Notes under the pieces: generated by a model
The model's input: the letters and a program-made list of their open reading frames with translations, nothing else
The model's database searches: none
Told to the model about the DNA's origin: nothing
Shown here: positions 7,819 through 16,287 of the stretch, in pieces
Numbering within the stretch: the first letter of the stretch is position 1
Layout: every line of letters starts with the position of its first letter
Program-made: the position numbers and the translations under genes
NCBI RefSeq assembly: GCF_943193175.1
Contig: NZ_CALPDF010000051.1
Coordinates: 1-32,472, forward strand
Reading direction: 5' to 3'
Length of the DNA stretch: 32,472 nucleotides
DNA from: Neobacillus muris
GTDB taxonomy: Bacteria > Bacillota > Bacilli > Bacillales > Cytobacillaceae

Positions 7819-8463
7819 TCACACCCCGACAATTTTTAATAAATCTGTCATATGGTCTAGGATGTAATCTGGTTCATATTTTGCTATATACTCCCGCCCT
7901 TTAATCGACCAGGCGACACCCGCGGTTTTCGTACCGGCATTCTTCCCTCCTAGAATATCATGAAAATTATCCCCGACCATGATGGTTTCATCAGCGGCCG
8001 ACTTTAGCTGTTCTAACGCTTGGTAGATGGGTTCCGGATCTGGCTTCGTCTTAGTGACGTGATCATAGGCAATGACCACATCAAAAAACGGATCCAATTT
8101 CATCAACCTAACGCCTTTCATAGCCACATCGAGCCTTTTCGTCGTAACAATCCCCAGCTTAAATCCATTTTCATACAGCTTCTCGAGGGTTTCATAAACA
8201 CATGGGAATTCCTTAACCAGCGAATCATGATTGGCAATATTAAAGCCACGGTATTCTAGAATCATTTCCTCGACACGATCCGGGTCAATACTGCCAAAAG
8301 CCTCATGAAGCGTCGGGCCCATAAACGGAAGAACATCTTCCCTTGTGTATTTCCCAGGGAAATATTTTTCCAGTGTATGCAAATAGGTGGTTATGATTAA
8401 CTCATTTGTATCAATTAAAGTTCCATCTAAATCGAACAATAATGTGGTAATCTGGTTAGTCAT
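7819..8463 (-). CDS. ppaX: Pyrophosphatase PpaX (HAD family)
   Basis: This 214-residue HAD hydrolase has motif I FDLDGTLID (Asp11 and Asp13), motif II VTTK, and motif III/IV TKTKPDPEPI plus VGDNFHDILGG. In B. subtilis PpaX hydrolyses the pyrophosphate made when HprK dephosphorylates seryl-HPr, and the gene sits in the same operon, as here. The start overlaps the yvoD stop by 8 nt. A phosphoglycolate-phosphatase-like activity cannot be excluded from motifs alone, but context favours PpaX. Confidence 0.93.
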   Translation of the reverse strand: MTNQITTLLFDLDGTLIDTNELIITTYLHTLEKYFPGKYTREDVLPFMGPTLHEAFGSIDPDRVEEMILEYRGFNIANHDSLVKEFPCVYETLEKLYENGFKLGIVTTKRLDVAMKGVRLMKLDPFFDVVIAYDHVTKTKPDPEPIYQALEQLKSAADETIMVGDNFHDILGGKNAGTKTAGVAWSIKGREYIAKYEPDYILDHMTDLLKIVGV

Positions 8464-9400
8464 ACATTGCTTCCTTTCTTCTTAGCGTGCCTGTCCGTTT
8501 CCAAATCGTCCCAACAATCAGGGTTAAGGCGATAGCAGTCCCCAATCGGATTAAAAACAGCGGCAGGATCGGAATCCCCAGCGGAACAAAGATCAGCGTG
8601 TCCTCTACTACTGCATGGCAAGCCATAAGGAAAAGGAAGGCCAGTGTTATGTCCTTTTGGCTAACCCCTTCATCCTCTACCGCTTGAATCATAACACCTG
8701 CCCCATAAGCCAGGCCAAATAGAAGCCCAGCTGCCATCGTTGTAGAGGTGTTCTCCTGCATGCCTAGTGATTTGGTAATTGGAGCCATCGTCCGCGAAAA
8801 TTTGTTCAGCCATTTAATATCTTTTAATAGTTGAATCACCATCATTAGCGGAATGACAATCATCGCCATCTGAAGAATTCCCAGACCTGCCTTTTCCAGT
8901 GATTGCAGGATCATCCCCATCCAGCCTGCGGCCTGCTCTGCAGTTCCATTCAGCAGACCGTATTTCGCTTCCTGCCCGCCTCCGTGCCAGACTAGATGAA
9001 TCACGGCAGCAGAAACGACCGCCAAACCCGGCCGGGTGATGAGTACAATCCACAGTTTGACTCCTGCTCTCATGGCAACGCCCGATTCAATGAATAAATT
9101 GTGGGAGAACGACAGCATCACAGCTAAGATGAATACTTCTTTTACTGTTAAATCGAGCGTCAAAATCGCTCCAATCGCAGCATATAAATTCAAAAAGTTT
9201 CCCAGCACCAGTGGAATCGCCGCATCGCCAGACAAGCCAATCAGCTTCATTAATGGGGAAATTAATTTGATCACCCATGGCAAAACGGGTGTGTACTGCA
9301 GGATTGACACAATTAGCGTAACAGGAAAAATAACTTTTCCTAACGTCCATGTCGTCTTCAGGCCGGACAGCAGTCCTCTTTTCAATGAGTCAAAAAGCAT
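8456..9400 (-). CDS. yvoD: Membrane protein with nucleoside-recognition (Gate) domains, YvoD-like
   Basis: This 314-residue protein is very hydrophobic and has two similar halves (around VTLIVSILQYTPVLPWVIKL and MIVIPLMMVIQLLKDIKWLNKF), as in the Gate-domain proteins related to SpmA/SpmB. Several membrane segments are evident. The family has no firm biochemical role; transport has been suggested. GGGGGAG lies upstream of the ATG. It is embedded between lgt and ppaX as in B. subtilis. Confidence 0.85.
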   Translation of the reverse strand: MLFDSLKRGLLSGLKTTWTLGKVIFPVTLIVSILQYTPVLPWVIKLISPLMKLIGLSGDAAIPLVLGNFLNLYAAIGAILTLDLTVKEVFILAVMLSFSHNLFIESGVAMRAGVKLWIVLITRPGLAVVSAAVIHLVWHGGGQEAKYGLLNGTAEQAAGWMGMILQSLEKAGLGILQMAMIVIPLMMVIQLLKDIKWLNKFSRTMAPITKSLGMQENTSTTMAAGLLFGLAYGAGVMIQAVEDEGVSQKDITLAFLFLMACHAVVEDTLIFVPLGIPILPLFLIRLGTAIALTLIVGTIWKRTGTLRRKEAMYD

Positions 9401-9442
9401 TACCCTGAATCTCCCCCATAAAAATGCGATTTCTATCTATGC

Positions 9443-10261
9443 TTAGTTTTCCAAATCCAAATAGCGTGCCTTTGAAGTGCTTCTAGCTCGGCGGTATACG
9501 ATGATGATAATCGCCGCCACAATCAGGGCAATGGAAATCATTTGTGCCATTCGAAGGCTGCCCAGCATCAAACTATCTGTGCGTAATCCTTCGACATAAA
9601 ATCGGCCAATCGAATACCAAATCAAATAGGATAGGAAGATCTCCCCGCGGCGCAGATTGACTCTGCGAAGCAAGATTAATAGGATAAACCCGGCAAAATC
9701 CCAAATGGATTCATAAAAAAAAGTCGGTTGATAATAGGTGCCATTAATATACATCTGATTGATGATAAAATCAGGCAAATGCAAGTTTTCTAAAAATGAT
9801 CGTGTTACTTCACCACCGTGCGCTTCTTGGTTCATGAAATTTCCCCAGCGGCCAATGGCTTGTCCGAGAATAATACTTGGTGCAGCAATATCGGTCAGTT
9901 TCCAAAAAGAAATCCCCCGCGTTTTACAATACACATAAGCCGTTATGACAGAACCAATCAATGCTCCATGGATGGCAATGCCGCCATTCCATATTTTTAT
10001 AATATCACCAGGATGGTTTTGATAATAATCCCACTCAAAAGCAACATAGTAAATCCTGGCTGAAATAATTGCAATGGGTATCGCCCACAACATTAAATCG
10101 GCAAACGTATCTTTCGGAAGCCCGCGCCGTTTTTCCTCACGGATGGCCAAGAAAAGTGCCAGTGCCAGACCGCAGCCAATGATAATGCCATACCAATGAA
10201 CCTCAATCGGACCTAGTGAAAAGGCAATTGGATTCAGCGGCTGAATATTTTCGTTCATCAT
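9443..10261 (-). CDS. lgt: Prolipoprotein diacylglyceryl transferase
   Basis: Lgt moves diacylglycerol from phosphatidylglycerol to the lipobox cysteine of prolipoproteins at the cytoplasmic membrane. The family signature GRWGNFMNQEAHGG lies at residues 137-150, and the conserved IAIHG histidine near residue 99. About seven membrane helices can be seen. Two adjacent ATGs (10261 and 10258) both fit GGGGAG upstream. The Sbp protein at 28052-29110 is a likely substrate. The gap to hprK is 18 nt. Confidence 0.97.
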   Translation of the reverse strand: MMNENIQPLNPIAFSLGPIEVHWYGIIIGCGLALALFLAIREEKRRGLPKDTFADLMLWAIPIAIISARIYYVAFEWDYYQNHPGDIIKIWNGGIAIHGALIGSVITAYVYCKTRGISFWKLTDIAAPSIILGQAIGRWGNFMNQEAHGGEVTRSFLENLHLPDFIINQMYINGTYYQPTFFYESIWDFAGFILLILLRRVNLRRGEIFLSYLIWYSIGRFYVEGLRTDSLMLGSLRMAQMISIALIVAAIIIIVYRRARSTSKARYLDLEN

Positions 10262-10279
10262 TCTTCTCTCCCCTTTTAA

Positions 10280-11215
10280 CTACAGCTCATCATGGTCGCC
10301 GTCTTCGATGACATCGGAAAGCCGGTCCGTAAACTGCTGAGCGGCATTCACACCCATTCTTTTTAATCGGAAATTCATAGCGGCCACTTCGATGATAACG
10401 GCAAGGTTTCGTCCAGGGCGGACAGGTACCGTCAGTTTAGGAATCTCAGTATCGATAATTTTCATTGTCTCTTCATCAAGACCTAGACGATCGTACTGCT
10501 TTTTGGCATCCCATATTTCCAAGTTAATGACTAAAGTAATCCGCTTATTGCTTCGGACTGCACCTGCGCCAAAAAGTGTCATGACATTGATAATGCCCAG
10601 CCCGCGTATTTCTAGTAAATGCTCAATCAGTTCCGGAGAGGTTCCGACTAATGTGTCCTGGTCCTCTTGGCGGATTTCGACACAATCATCTGCCACAAGC
10701 CGGTGGCCGCGTTTCACCAATTCCAGTGCCGTTTCACTCTTACCGACACCGCTTTTTCCAGTAATCAGCACGCCAATTCCATAAACGTCTACCAAAACGC
10801 CATGAACTGCAGTAGTCGGTGCTAATTTGCTCTCTAAAAAGTTGGTCAGCCTGCTGGAAAAACGGGTAGTTTTCATTGGCACTCTTAAGACGGGAACAGA
10901 TTCCTGCTCAGAGGCTTCGATTAGCTCAGGCGGCACATCCAGCCCTCTCGTCACAATAATGGCAGGGGTAATGTCCGTACATAATTGCTCCATTCTGGAC
11001 AACTTTTCCCGATCGGGCAATCCTTCAAAAAAGGAAAGTTCCGTTTTTCCCAGCAGCTGGATGCGGTCTGCCGGATAATATTCAAAGTAACCAGCCATTT
11101 CAATACCTGGACGCGAAATATCGCTGGTGGTGATTGGGCGGTTGATTCCTTCCTCTCCACTAATCAATTCTAGTTGAAATTTTTCCAAAATATCTTTCGT
11201 ACGCACTTTAGGCAA
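10280..11215 (-). CDS. hprK: HPr kinase/phosphorylase
   Basis: HprK phosphorylates HPr and Crh on Ser46 and reverses this by phosphorolysis, thereby setting carbon catabolite repression. Walker A GKSGVGKS is at residues 153-160 and the HprK signature EIRGLGIINVMTLFGAGAV at about 202-220. The 311-residue length is typical. The start is TTG 11215, fixed by AAGGAGG about 8 nt upstream and the conserved PKVRTKD N terminus. It is the first gene of the operon. Confidence 0.97.
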   Translation of the reverse strand: MPKVRTKDILEKFQLELISGEEGINRPITTSDISRPGIEMAGYFEYYPADRIQLLGKTELSFFEGLPDREKLSRMEQLCTDITPAIIVTRGLDVPPELIEASEQESVPVLRVPMKTTRFSSRLTNFLESKLAPTTAVHGVLVDVYGIGVLITGKSGVGKSETALELVKRGHRLVADDCVEIRQEDQDTLVGTSPELIEHLLEIRGLGIINVMTLFGAGAVRSNKRITLVINLEIWDAKKQYDRLGLDEETMKIIDTEIPKLTVPVRPGRNLAVIIEVAAMNFRLKRMGVNAAQQFTDRLSDVIEDGDHDEL

Positions 11216-11238
11216 GAGGGCCCCTCCTTTTAACAGTT

Positions 11239-11305
11239 AAAACGGTATTATCCGTTTTCTCTTGGTTTAATCCATTACCACCTATTTTAACATTTTTTAA
11301 CCAAG
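11239..11305 (-). promoter_or_regulatory. Two dyads in the hprK leader/promoter region
   Basis: AAAACGG, TATTAT, CCGTTTT (11239-11258) is a perfect 7-bp hairpin just upstream of the hprK ribosome site. CTTGGTT (11261-11267) and AACCAAG (11299-11305) form a wider 7-bp dyad. No single promoter match stands out; a TAAAAT -10 near 11285 is possible. No known factor is assigned. Confidence 0.3.
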
Positions 11306-11336
11306 AACCATACTTTCGTTCATGCAAAAACAAAAA

Positions 11337-11371
11337 AAAGGTGTGCCACATCGTTGCGGCAGACACCTTTT
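11337..11371 (-). terminator. Terminator of the yvlABD operon
   Basis: Minus strand AAAGGTGT, CT bulge, GCC ... GGC, ACACCTTT followed by TTTTT. It begins directly after the yvlD stop. The A/T tracts on both sides could let it work in both directions. Confidence 0.85.
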
Positions 11372-11740
11372 TCATTTTCGTTTCGAGGACCTGGACGGTT
11401 CCAGCAAGGTTTTTTGTATGATGAGATTGACTAGTGACATGAGCACCGAAAGAAACAGGGCCATCCCAAAACCTGAGATTTCAAAGGCATCCCCCATAAA
11501 ATAATCGGTCAGCTCCAGTGTAATCGCATTTATGACAAATAGAAACAGTCCCATTGTCAAAACAGTTGCCGGCAGGGTCAATAAGATTAACAGCGGACGA
11601 ACCAAAATATTTAAGATGGATAACAGGATACTCGCCTGAAGCGCGGCCCAAAATCCGGTCAGGTAAAAACTATCATGAAAATATCCTGCGAATGCCATAA
11701 ACAAAACGGCATTGATTAAACACCCAATTAACCATCTCAT
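11372..11740 (-). CDS. yvlD: Phage-holin-like family 4 membrane protein, YvlD-like
   Basis: This 122-residue protein has about four hydrophobic helices with the family pattern ILNILVRPLLILLTLPATVLTMGLF and FVINAITLELTDYF. Despite the family name it is a chromosomal membrane protein and not a lysis holin. In B. subtilis yvlD is the last gene of the sigma-W-controlled yvlABCD operon, and here it follows yvlB by 15 nt. A basic tail (RSSKRK) probably lies in the cytoplasm. Its role is thought to be in envelope stress. Confidence 0.85.
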   Translation of the reverse strand: MRWLIGCLINAVLFMAFAGYFHDSFYLTGFWAALQASILLSILNILVRPLLILLTLPATVLTMGLFLFVINAITLELTDYFMGDAFEISGFGMALFLSVLMSLVNLIIQKTLLEPSRSSKRK

Positions 11741-11755
11741 ACCCTATACTCCTAC

Positions 11756-12862
11756 TTATATCAATGATTTTTTTAATGTAACCGAACCTGTTTTTGTATC
11801 TGCATAAACCTTTAAGTCTACATCAGGCTGATCGACGGATTGAAACCGAAGCGATTTTTGGATCATTTCGCTTTTTTCCTCCAGAATTTGTACACCGGTC
11901 AGTTGAAGGTTAAACCCGCCAAGATTTGTTTTAAGCTCTCCTTTAACCGTTATGCCTTCTGGAATGGACAAATCAAGTGATCCCGTCGTGGTCTTGGCAT
12001 GGAGCCATTCACTGCGCGCACCGGTTAGAGCAGCTGTTATCGATCCGTTAAATGATACAGCTTCTGTCTTTTGATAATCCCCTTCCAAAATGATCGTGCC
12101 GTTTATCGTCTCTGCCTCAAGCTGTTCGAACTGGCTGTGTGTAACGGAAATCTTTCCGTTCGCTGTTTCGATCTCAGCCTTTTTCCCATTTATTCCCTCT
12201 AGATTGATTTTCCCGTTTGCTGTTTTGACCCGCAATTCATTCGCATGGAAACCGCTGCCGGTGATAGAGCCGTTAAACAATCTGATTCGGGCCTTGTTAA
12301 AGTCCGCCTTTGGCAGATAGATGACCGCATCAACCTTCATCCATTTCTGCTGGGTCACAAAACGCAGCCGGCCGCTTTCCAGTGAAAAAACAACATCCCG
12401 CAAAAAATTCTCCCGGGCTTGGTCCTGTGTTTCCACTCGGTAAACCTTGGCTTGACATTCCACGCGGACATCCGGCTGGTCCCAGGCAGAAAGTTGGACT
12501 GAACCATTAGCAATGTCGATATCCAGATCACGCACATTGGCATCCCCATGCTGGAAAATGTGTGAAATATCGATGGAGTGGCCAAAATTCAAATCAAAAT
12601 CCATATCTTTGATTTTTTTTAGCGCAGAGTCGACGAATTCAAAAATCTTTTCCTTGGTTGATTGCAACTTCGCATTGAATGGATCTTCTTTTTTGGATTC
12701 CTGGAATTCGACCACAGTGGAGAGCTCGTTCAAGATTTGTTCCTGCTTTTGCTCCATAGTTTTTTGGTCTTTCTCCAGTTCATCCAGCAGCGTCAAGGCT
12801 TCATCAACTGTCAGTTTTCCCTCTTCAACCATTTTTAAAATCCGCTTGCGTTCCTCTTTCAT
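11756..12862 (-). CDS. yvlB: YvlB/LiaX-like envelope stress protein with DUF4097
   Basis: The N terminus (MKEERKRILKMVEEGKLTVDEALTLLDELEK, residues 1-31) is the helical domain found in YvlB and LiaX; a coiled-coil-like Glu/Lys/Gln stretch follows. The C-terminal two thirds is a repeating beta structure (DUF4097) with units such as VKTANGKINLEGI and ETANGKISVTHS. Start ATG 12862 has GAGGTGG upstream; the open frame to 12898 has none. The protein is 368 residues. LiaX in Enterococcus senses cell-envelope peptides; a similar role here is inference. Confidence 0.85.
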   Translation of the reverse strand: MKEERKRILKMVEEGKLTVDEALTLLDELEKDQKTMEQKQEQILNELSTVVEFQESKKEDPFNAKLQSTKEKIFEFVDSALKKIKDMDFDLNFGHSIDISHIFQHGDANVRDLDIDIANGSVQLSAWDQPDVRVECQAKVYRVETQDQARENFLRDVVFSLESGRLRFVTQQKWMKVDAVIYLPKADFNKARIRLFNGSITGSGFHANELRVKTANGKINLEGINGKKAEIETANGKISVTHSQFEQLEAETINGTIILEGDYQKTEAVSFNGSITAALTGARSEWLHAKTTTGSLDLSIPEGITVKGELKTNLGGFNLQLTGVQILEEKSEMIQKSLRFQSVDQPDVDLKVYADTKTGSVTLKKSLI

Positions 12863-12955
12863 CTTTTCCACCTCAAAATGATCAGAATTAAATTTCATTT
12901 ATGTCATTGCAGCAATCCCAAATGTACAAGCCTGCCTTTTACTTCTTTACTAAAT

Positions 12956-13270
12956 CTATTCAGAAATAAGCACCTTTACGCCTTTCACGATGTTCCAAAT
13001 GACTACCACTAGAGAAACAATCGCAAGAACCGCCATACTGATCATTGAAAACACTGGGATTTCATTCCCCAAGCCAACAAACTCAAAAATGAAAATCAAC
13101 ACAATCACCGGTACACAAAATAGTGGAATAAGATGCGACAGCAAGGATTTTTTGGCATGATGCTTCGTGATGTCATCTCCGCTTGCCAGCCAAACCACCA
13201 ACGGAAAAATAAAACCGGCAAAAAATATGCTAAAATAACACAAACTCGAAAGTATTTTTCTAGTATCCAT
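12956..13270 (-). CDS. yvlA: DUF4870-type membrane protein, YvlA-like
   Basis: This 104-residue protein has three hydrophobic segments and the family N terminus KILSSLCYFSIFFAGFIFPLVVWLASGD followed by ITKHHAKKSLLSHL. It resembles YvlA of B. subtilis, the first gene of yvlABCD. The gap to yvlB is 93 nt with no terminator, so cotranscription is likely. A sigma-W-type promoter lies 28 bp upstream of the start. The function is unknown. Confidence 0.8.
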   Translation of the reverse strand: MDTRKILSSLCYFSIFFAGFIFPLVVWLASGDDITKHHAKKSLLSHLIPLFCVPVIVLIFIFEFVGLGNEIPVFSMISMAVLAIVSLVVVIWNIVKGVKVLISE

Positions 13271-13297
13271 TTCGTTCTTCCCCCTTATCCATTATTT

Positions 13298-13323
13298 TAC
13301 GATTGAGAAGGTCATAAGTTTCG
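13298..13323 (-). promoter_or_regulatory. Sigma-W-type ECF promoter of yvlABD
   Basis: Minus strand CGAAAC (13323-13318), exactly 16 bp, CGTA (13301-13298). This matches the B. subtilis sigma-W pattern TGAAAC-N16-CGTA at 9 of 10 positions. The same operon is a known sigma-W target in B. subtilis. Confidence 0.8.
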
Positions 13324-13360
13324 TTGCTTTTTTAAAAAAACAGGACTATTATATCGAAAT

Positions 13361-13402
13361 AAAAAGAGCCGAAATCCCTTTTGACAGGATTTCAGCTCTT
13401 TG
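13361..13402 (-). terminator. Terminator of uvrBA
   Basis: Minus strand AGAGCTGAAATCC, loop, GGATTTCGGCTCT, a 13-bp stem with one G-T pair, followed by TTTTT. It starts 5 bases after the uvrA stop. Confidence 0.92.
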
Positions 13403-13406
13403 GAGC

Positions 13407-16280
13407 CTATGCATTGATCGTACTTTTCTGTTCTATTTGCTGGCGCATGCGCGTCCGGTCCCGCTCCAAAATCGGTTTTAGATATTTGCCTGTATACGAT
13501 TCCGGTACCTCTGCCACCTTTTCTGGAGTCCCTGTCGCCACAATGGTTCCGCCTTTGTCGCCGCCTTCCGGTCCAAGGTCGATCAAATAATCAGCGGTCT
13601 TTATAACATCAAGATTGTGCTCAATCACCAAAACAGTATCGCCATTTTCCACCAAACGCTGCAGGACAACCAACAGTCTAGAGATATCGTCCACATGTAG
13701 TCCCGTCGTTGGTTCATCCAAAATATAAAAGGTTTTGCCCGTTGAGCGGCGGTGCAGCTCCGAAGCGAGCTTGACACGCTGTGCCTCTCCGCCTGAAAGG
13801 GTAGTCGCCGGCTGGCCAAGCTTCATGTAGCCAAGCCCTACATCATAAATAGTCTGGATTTTTCGGCTGATTTTCGGAATGTTTTCGAAAAATTTCAATG
13901 CTTCCTCTACAGTCATGTCCAGGACATCTGAAATATTTTTTCCTTTGTATTTAACCTCTAAGGTTTCACGGTTATACCGTTTCCCATGGCAAACCTCACA
14001 AGGAACATAAACATCAGGTAAAAAGTGCATTTCAATTTTGATAATCCCATCGCCCTTACACGCCTCACAGCGGCCGCCCTTGACATTGAAACTGAAGCGG
14101 CCCTTTTTGTAACCGCGGACTTTGGCTTCATTCGTTGCAGCAAACACATCACGAATATCGTCAAACACGCCAGTATAAGTGGCCGGGTTGGAACGAGGTG
14201 TTCTTCCAATTGGCGATTGATCGATGTCCACGACTTTTTCCAGCTGCTCAAGACCTTTAATGCTCTTGTGCTGCCCCGGTTTCATTTTCGCCCTGTTTAA
14301 CTTTTGTGCCAGCGACTTATGAAGAATCTCATTAATCAATGTGCTTTTCCCGGAACCTGAAACCCCAGTTACGGCAATAAACATTCCTAGAGGGAATTTG
14401 ACATTGATGTTTTTCAGATTATTTTCTGCGGCTCCTTTGATTTCCACAAATCGGCTATCTGGCTTGCGACGTTCCAATGGCAGCGGGATAAATTTCTTGC
14501 CGGACAGATACTGGCCTGTCAATGAATTCGGATCGGCCATCACTTCTGCCGGCGTTCCTGCCGAGATGACCTCACCCCCGTGTTCCCCGGCCCCTGGCCC
14601 AATATCAATCAAATAATCTGCTGCCAGCATCGTGTCTTCATCATGTTCGACGACAATCAACGTATTCCCGATATCGCGCATGTTTTGCAGTGTTTCAATC
14701 AGACGGTCATTATCCCGCTGGTGCAATCCAATGGACGGTTCATCCAAAATATATAATACGCCTGTAAGCCTCGACCCGATCTGGGTAGCCAGCCGAATCC
14801 GCTGGGCTTCCCCGCCGGAAAGGGTTCCGGCCATCCGGCTGAGTGTTAAATAATCAAGGCCTACATTTATTAAGAAACCAAGCCGTTCATTAATCTCACG
14901 CAGAATTAACTTGGCAACCTGGGTTTCTTTATCAGAAAGCTCCAAACCAGCGAAATATTGCACGGCCTCTCCAATCGAAAAGTCGGTTACATGGGCAATA
15001 TGATGACCATTAATCAACACCGCAAGGCTTTCTTTTTTCAAACGGTAGCCTTTGCAAGCAGGGCAATGCTGCTGAGCCATATATTTTTCCATCTGCTCAC
15101 GGATATAATCAGAGCTTGTCTCTTTATAGCGCCGCTCCACATTGTTTAAGACACCTTCAAATTGGATGTAGCCTTCGCGTGTTTGGCCAAAATCATTTTC
15201 ATACTTAAAATAGATTTTTTCATGACCGGATCCGTATAAAATTTTGTCAAGAAGTTGGTCTGGTATATCCTTTACCGGAATATCCATGTCGATTCCGTAA
15301 TGGCTGCAAACCGCTTCTAACAGCTGCGGATAATACTGTGAGCTGGTCGGCTCCCAAGGAGCAATCGCATGCTGCCTCAATGTCAGTTCTTTGTTGGGTA
15401 TCACAAGGTCAAGGTCGACTTCCAGCTTGGAGCCTAGGCCGTCACATTCCGGACAGGCACCAAATGGGCTATTGAACGAAAACATCCGCGGTTCCAATTC
15501 TCCTATGGAGAAACCGCAAATCGGGCAGGCATGGTTTTCACTGAAAATAAGCTCTTCTTGGCCAATGACATCCACGACCACCTTTCCCTCACCAAGTTCG
15601 AGGGCCGTTTCAAGAGAGTCCGCTACCCGCGCTGCCATTCCTTCTTTTACAACAATGCGGTCGACCACTACTTCAATGGAATGCTTTTTGTTTTTATCCA
15701 ATTCGATTTCTTCGCTTAAGTCAAACATTTCTCCGTCCACACGCACACGGACAAAGCCTTTCTTTTTAATGTCCTCAAGAACTTTTACATGCTGCCCTTT
15801 GCGTCCGGAAACAACCGGGGCAAGAATTTGCATTTTTGTCCGTTCCGGGTATTCGAGGATCCGGTCGACCATTTGTTCAATCGTTTGGGAGGAGATTTCA
15901 ATATTATGGATGGGACAGGTTGGATGTCCCACCCTGGCAAAAAGCAATCTTAAGTAATCATAAATCTCTGTCACCGTTCCAACCGTTGACCTCGGGTTGT
16001 TGCTGGTCGTTTTTTGGTCAATGGATATGGCAGGGGATAATCCCTCAATTGTATCCACATCCGGTTTATCCATTTGGCCGAGAAACTGCCGGGCATAGGC
16101 CGATAAGGATTCCACATATCGGCGCTGGCCTTCTGCATAAATCGTATCAAACGCGAGTGAGGACTTTCCTGATCCGGAAAGTCCCGTTAATACAACAAGC
16201 TTATCTCTCGGAATGGTGACATCAATATTTTTTAAATTATTGGCCCTGGCGCCTTTGACAATTAATTTTTCCATCGCCAT
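13407..16280 (-). CDS. uvrA: Excinuclease ABC subunit A
   Basis: UvrA is the DNA-damage sensor of nucleotide excision repair and loads UvrB. The 957-residue protein has two ABC ATPase modules: Walker A GLSGSGKS (33-40) and GVSGSGKS, with two signature motifs TLSGGEAQR. Zinc-binding cysteines are intact in CPICGFS...CPECDGLG and CEACKGDG...CEVCHGKR. The start ATG lies 7 nt after the uvrB stop with GGAAGG upstream; a second ATG two codons in is possible. Length and motifs are complete. Confidence 0.98.
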   Translation of the reverse strand: MAMEKLIVKGARANNLKNIDVTIPRDKLVVLTGLSGSGKSSLAFDTIYAEGQRRYVESLSAYARQFLGQMDKPDVDTIEGLSPAISIDQKTTSNNPRSTVGTVTEIYDYLRLLFARVGHPTCPIHNIEISSQTIEQMVDRILEYPERTKMQILAPVVSGRKGQHVKVLEDIKKKGFVRVRVDGEMFDLSEEIELDKNKKHSIEVVVDRIVVKEGMAARVADSLETALELGEGKVVVDVIGQEELIFSENHACPICGFSIGELEPRMFSFNSPFGACPECDGLGSKLEVDLDLVIPNKELTLRQHAIAPWEPTSSQYYPQLLEAVCSHYGIDMDIPVKDIPDQLLDKILYGSGHEKIYFKYENDFGQTREGYIQFEGVLNNVERRYKETSSDYIREQMEKYMAQQHCPACKGYRLKKESLAVLINGHHIAHVTDFSIGEAVQYFAGLELSDKETQVAKLILREINERLGFLINVGLDYLTLSRMAGTLSGGEAQRIRLATQIGSRLTGVLYILDEPSIGLHQRDNDRLIETLQNMRDIGNTLIVVEHDEDTMLAADYLIDIGPGAGEHGGEVISAGTPAEVMADPNSLTGQYLSGKKFIPLPLERRKPDSRFVEIKGAAENNLKNINVKFPLGMFIAVTGVSGSGKSTLINEILHKSLAQKLNRAKMKPGQHKSIKGLEQLEKVVDIDQSPIGRTPRSNPATYTGVFDDIRDVFAATNEAKVRGYKKGRFSFNVKGGRCEACKGDGIIKIEMHFLPDVYVPCEVCHGKRYNRETLEVKYKGKNISDVLDMTVEEALKFFENIPKISRKIQTIYDVGLGYMKLGQPATTLSGGEAQRVKLASELHRRSTGKTFYILDEPTTGLHVDDISRLLVVLQRLVENGDTVLVIEHNLDVIKTADYLIDLGPEGGDKGGTIVATGTPEKVAEVPESYTGKYLKPILERDRTRMRQQIEQKSTINA

Positions 16281-16287
16281 TGTTTCG

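Noticed and set aside
10951..11160. Open frames opposite and within hprK, uvrA, uvrB, hisD and cysA
   Set aside because: They are out-of-frame or antisense shadows of well-supported genes with no ribosome sites or family features.
11372..11740. Prophage remnant, suggested by the holin family name
   Set aside because: The gene is the conserved yvlD of the sigma-W operon and no phage gene is nearby.
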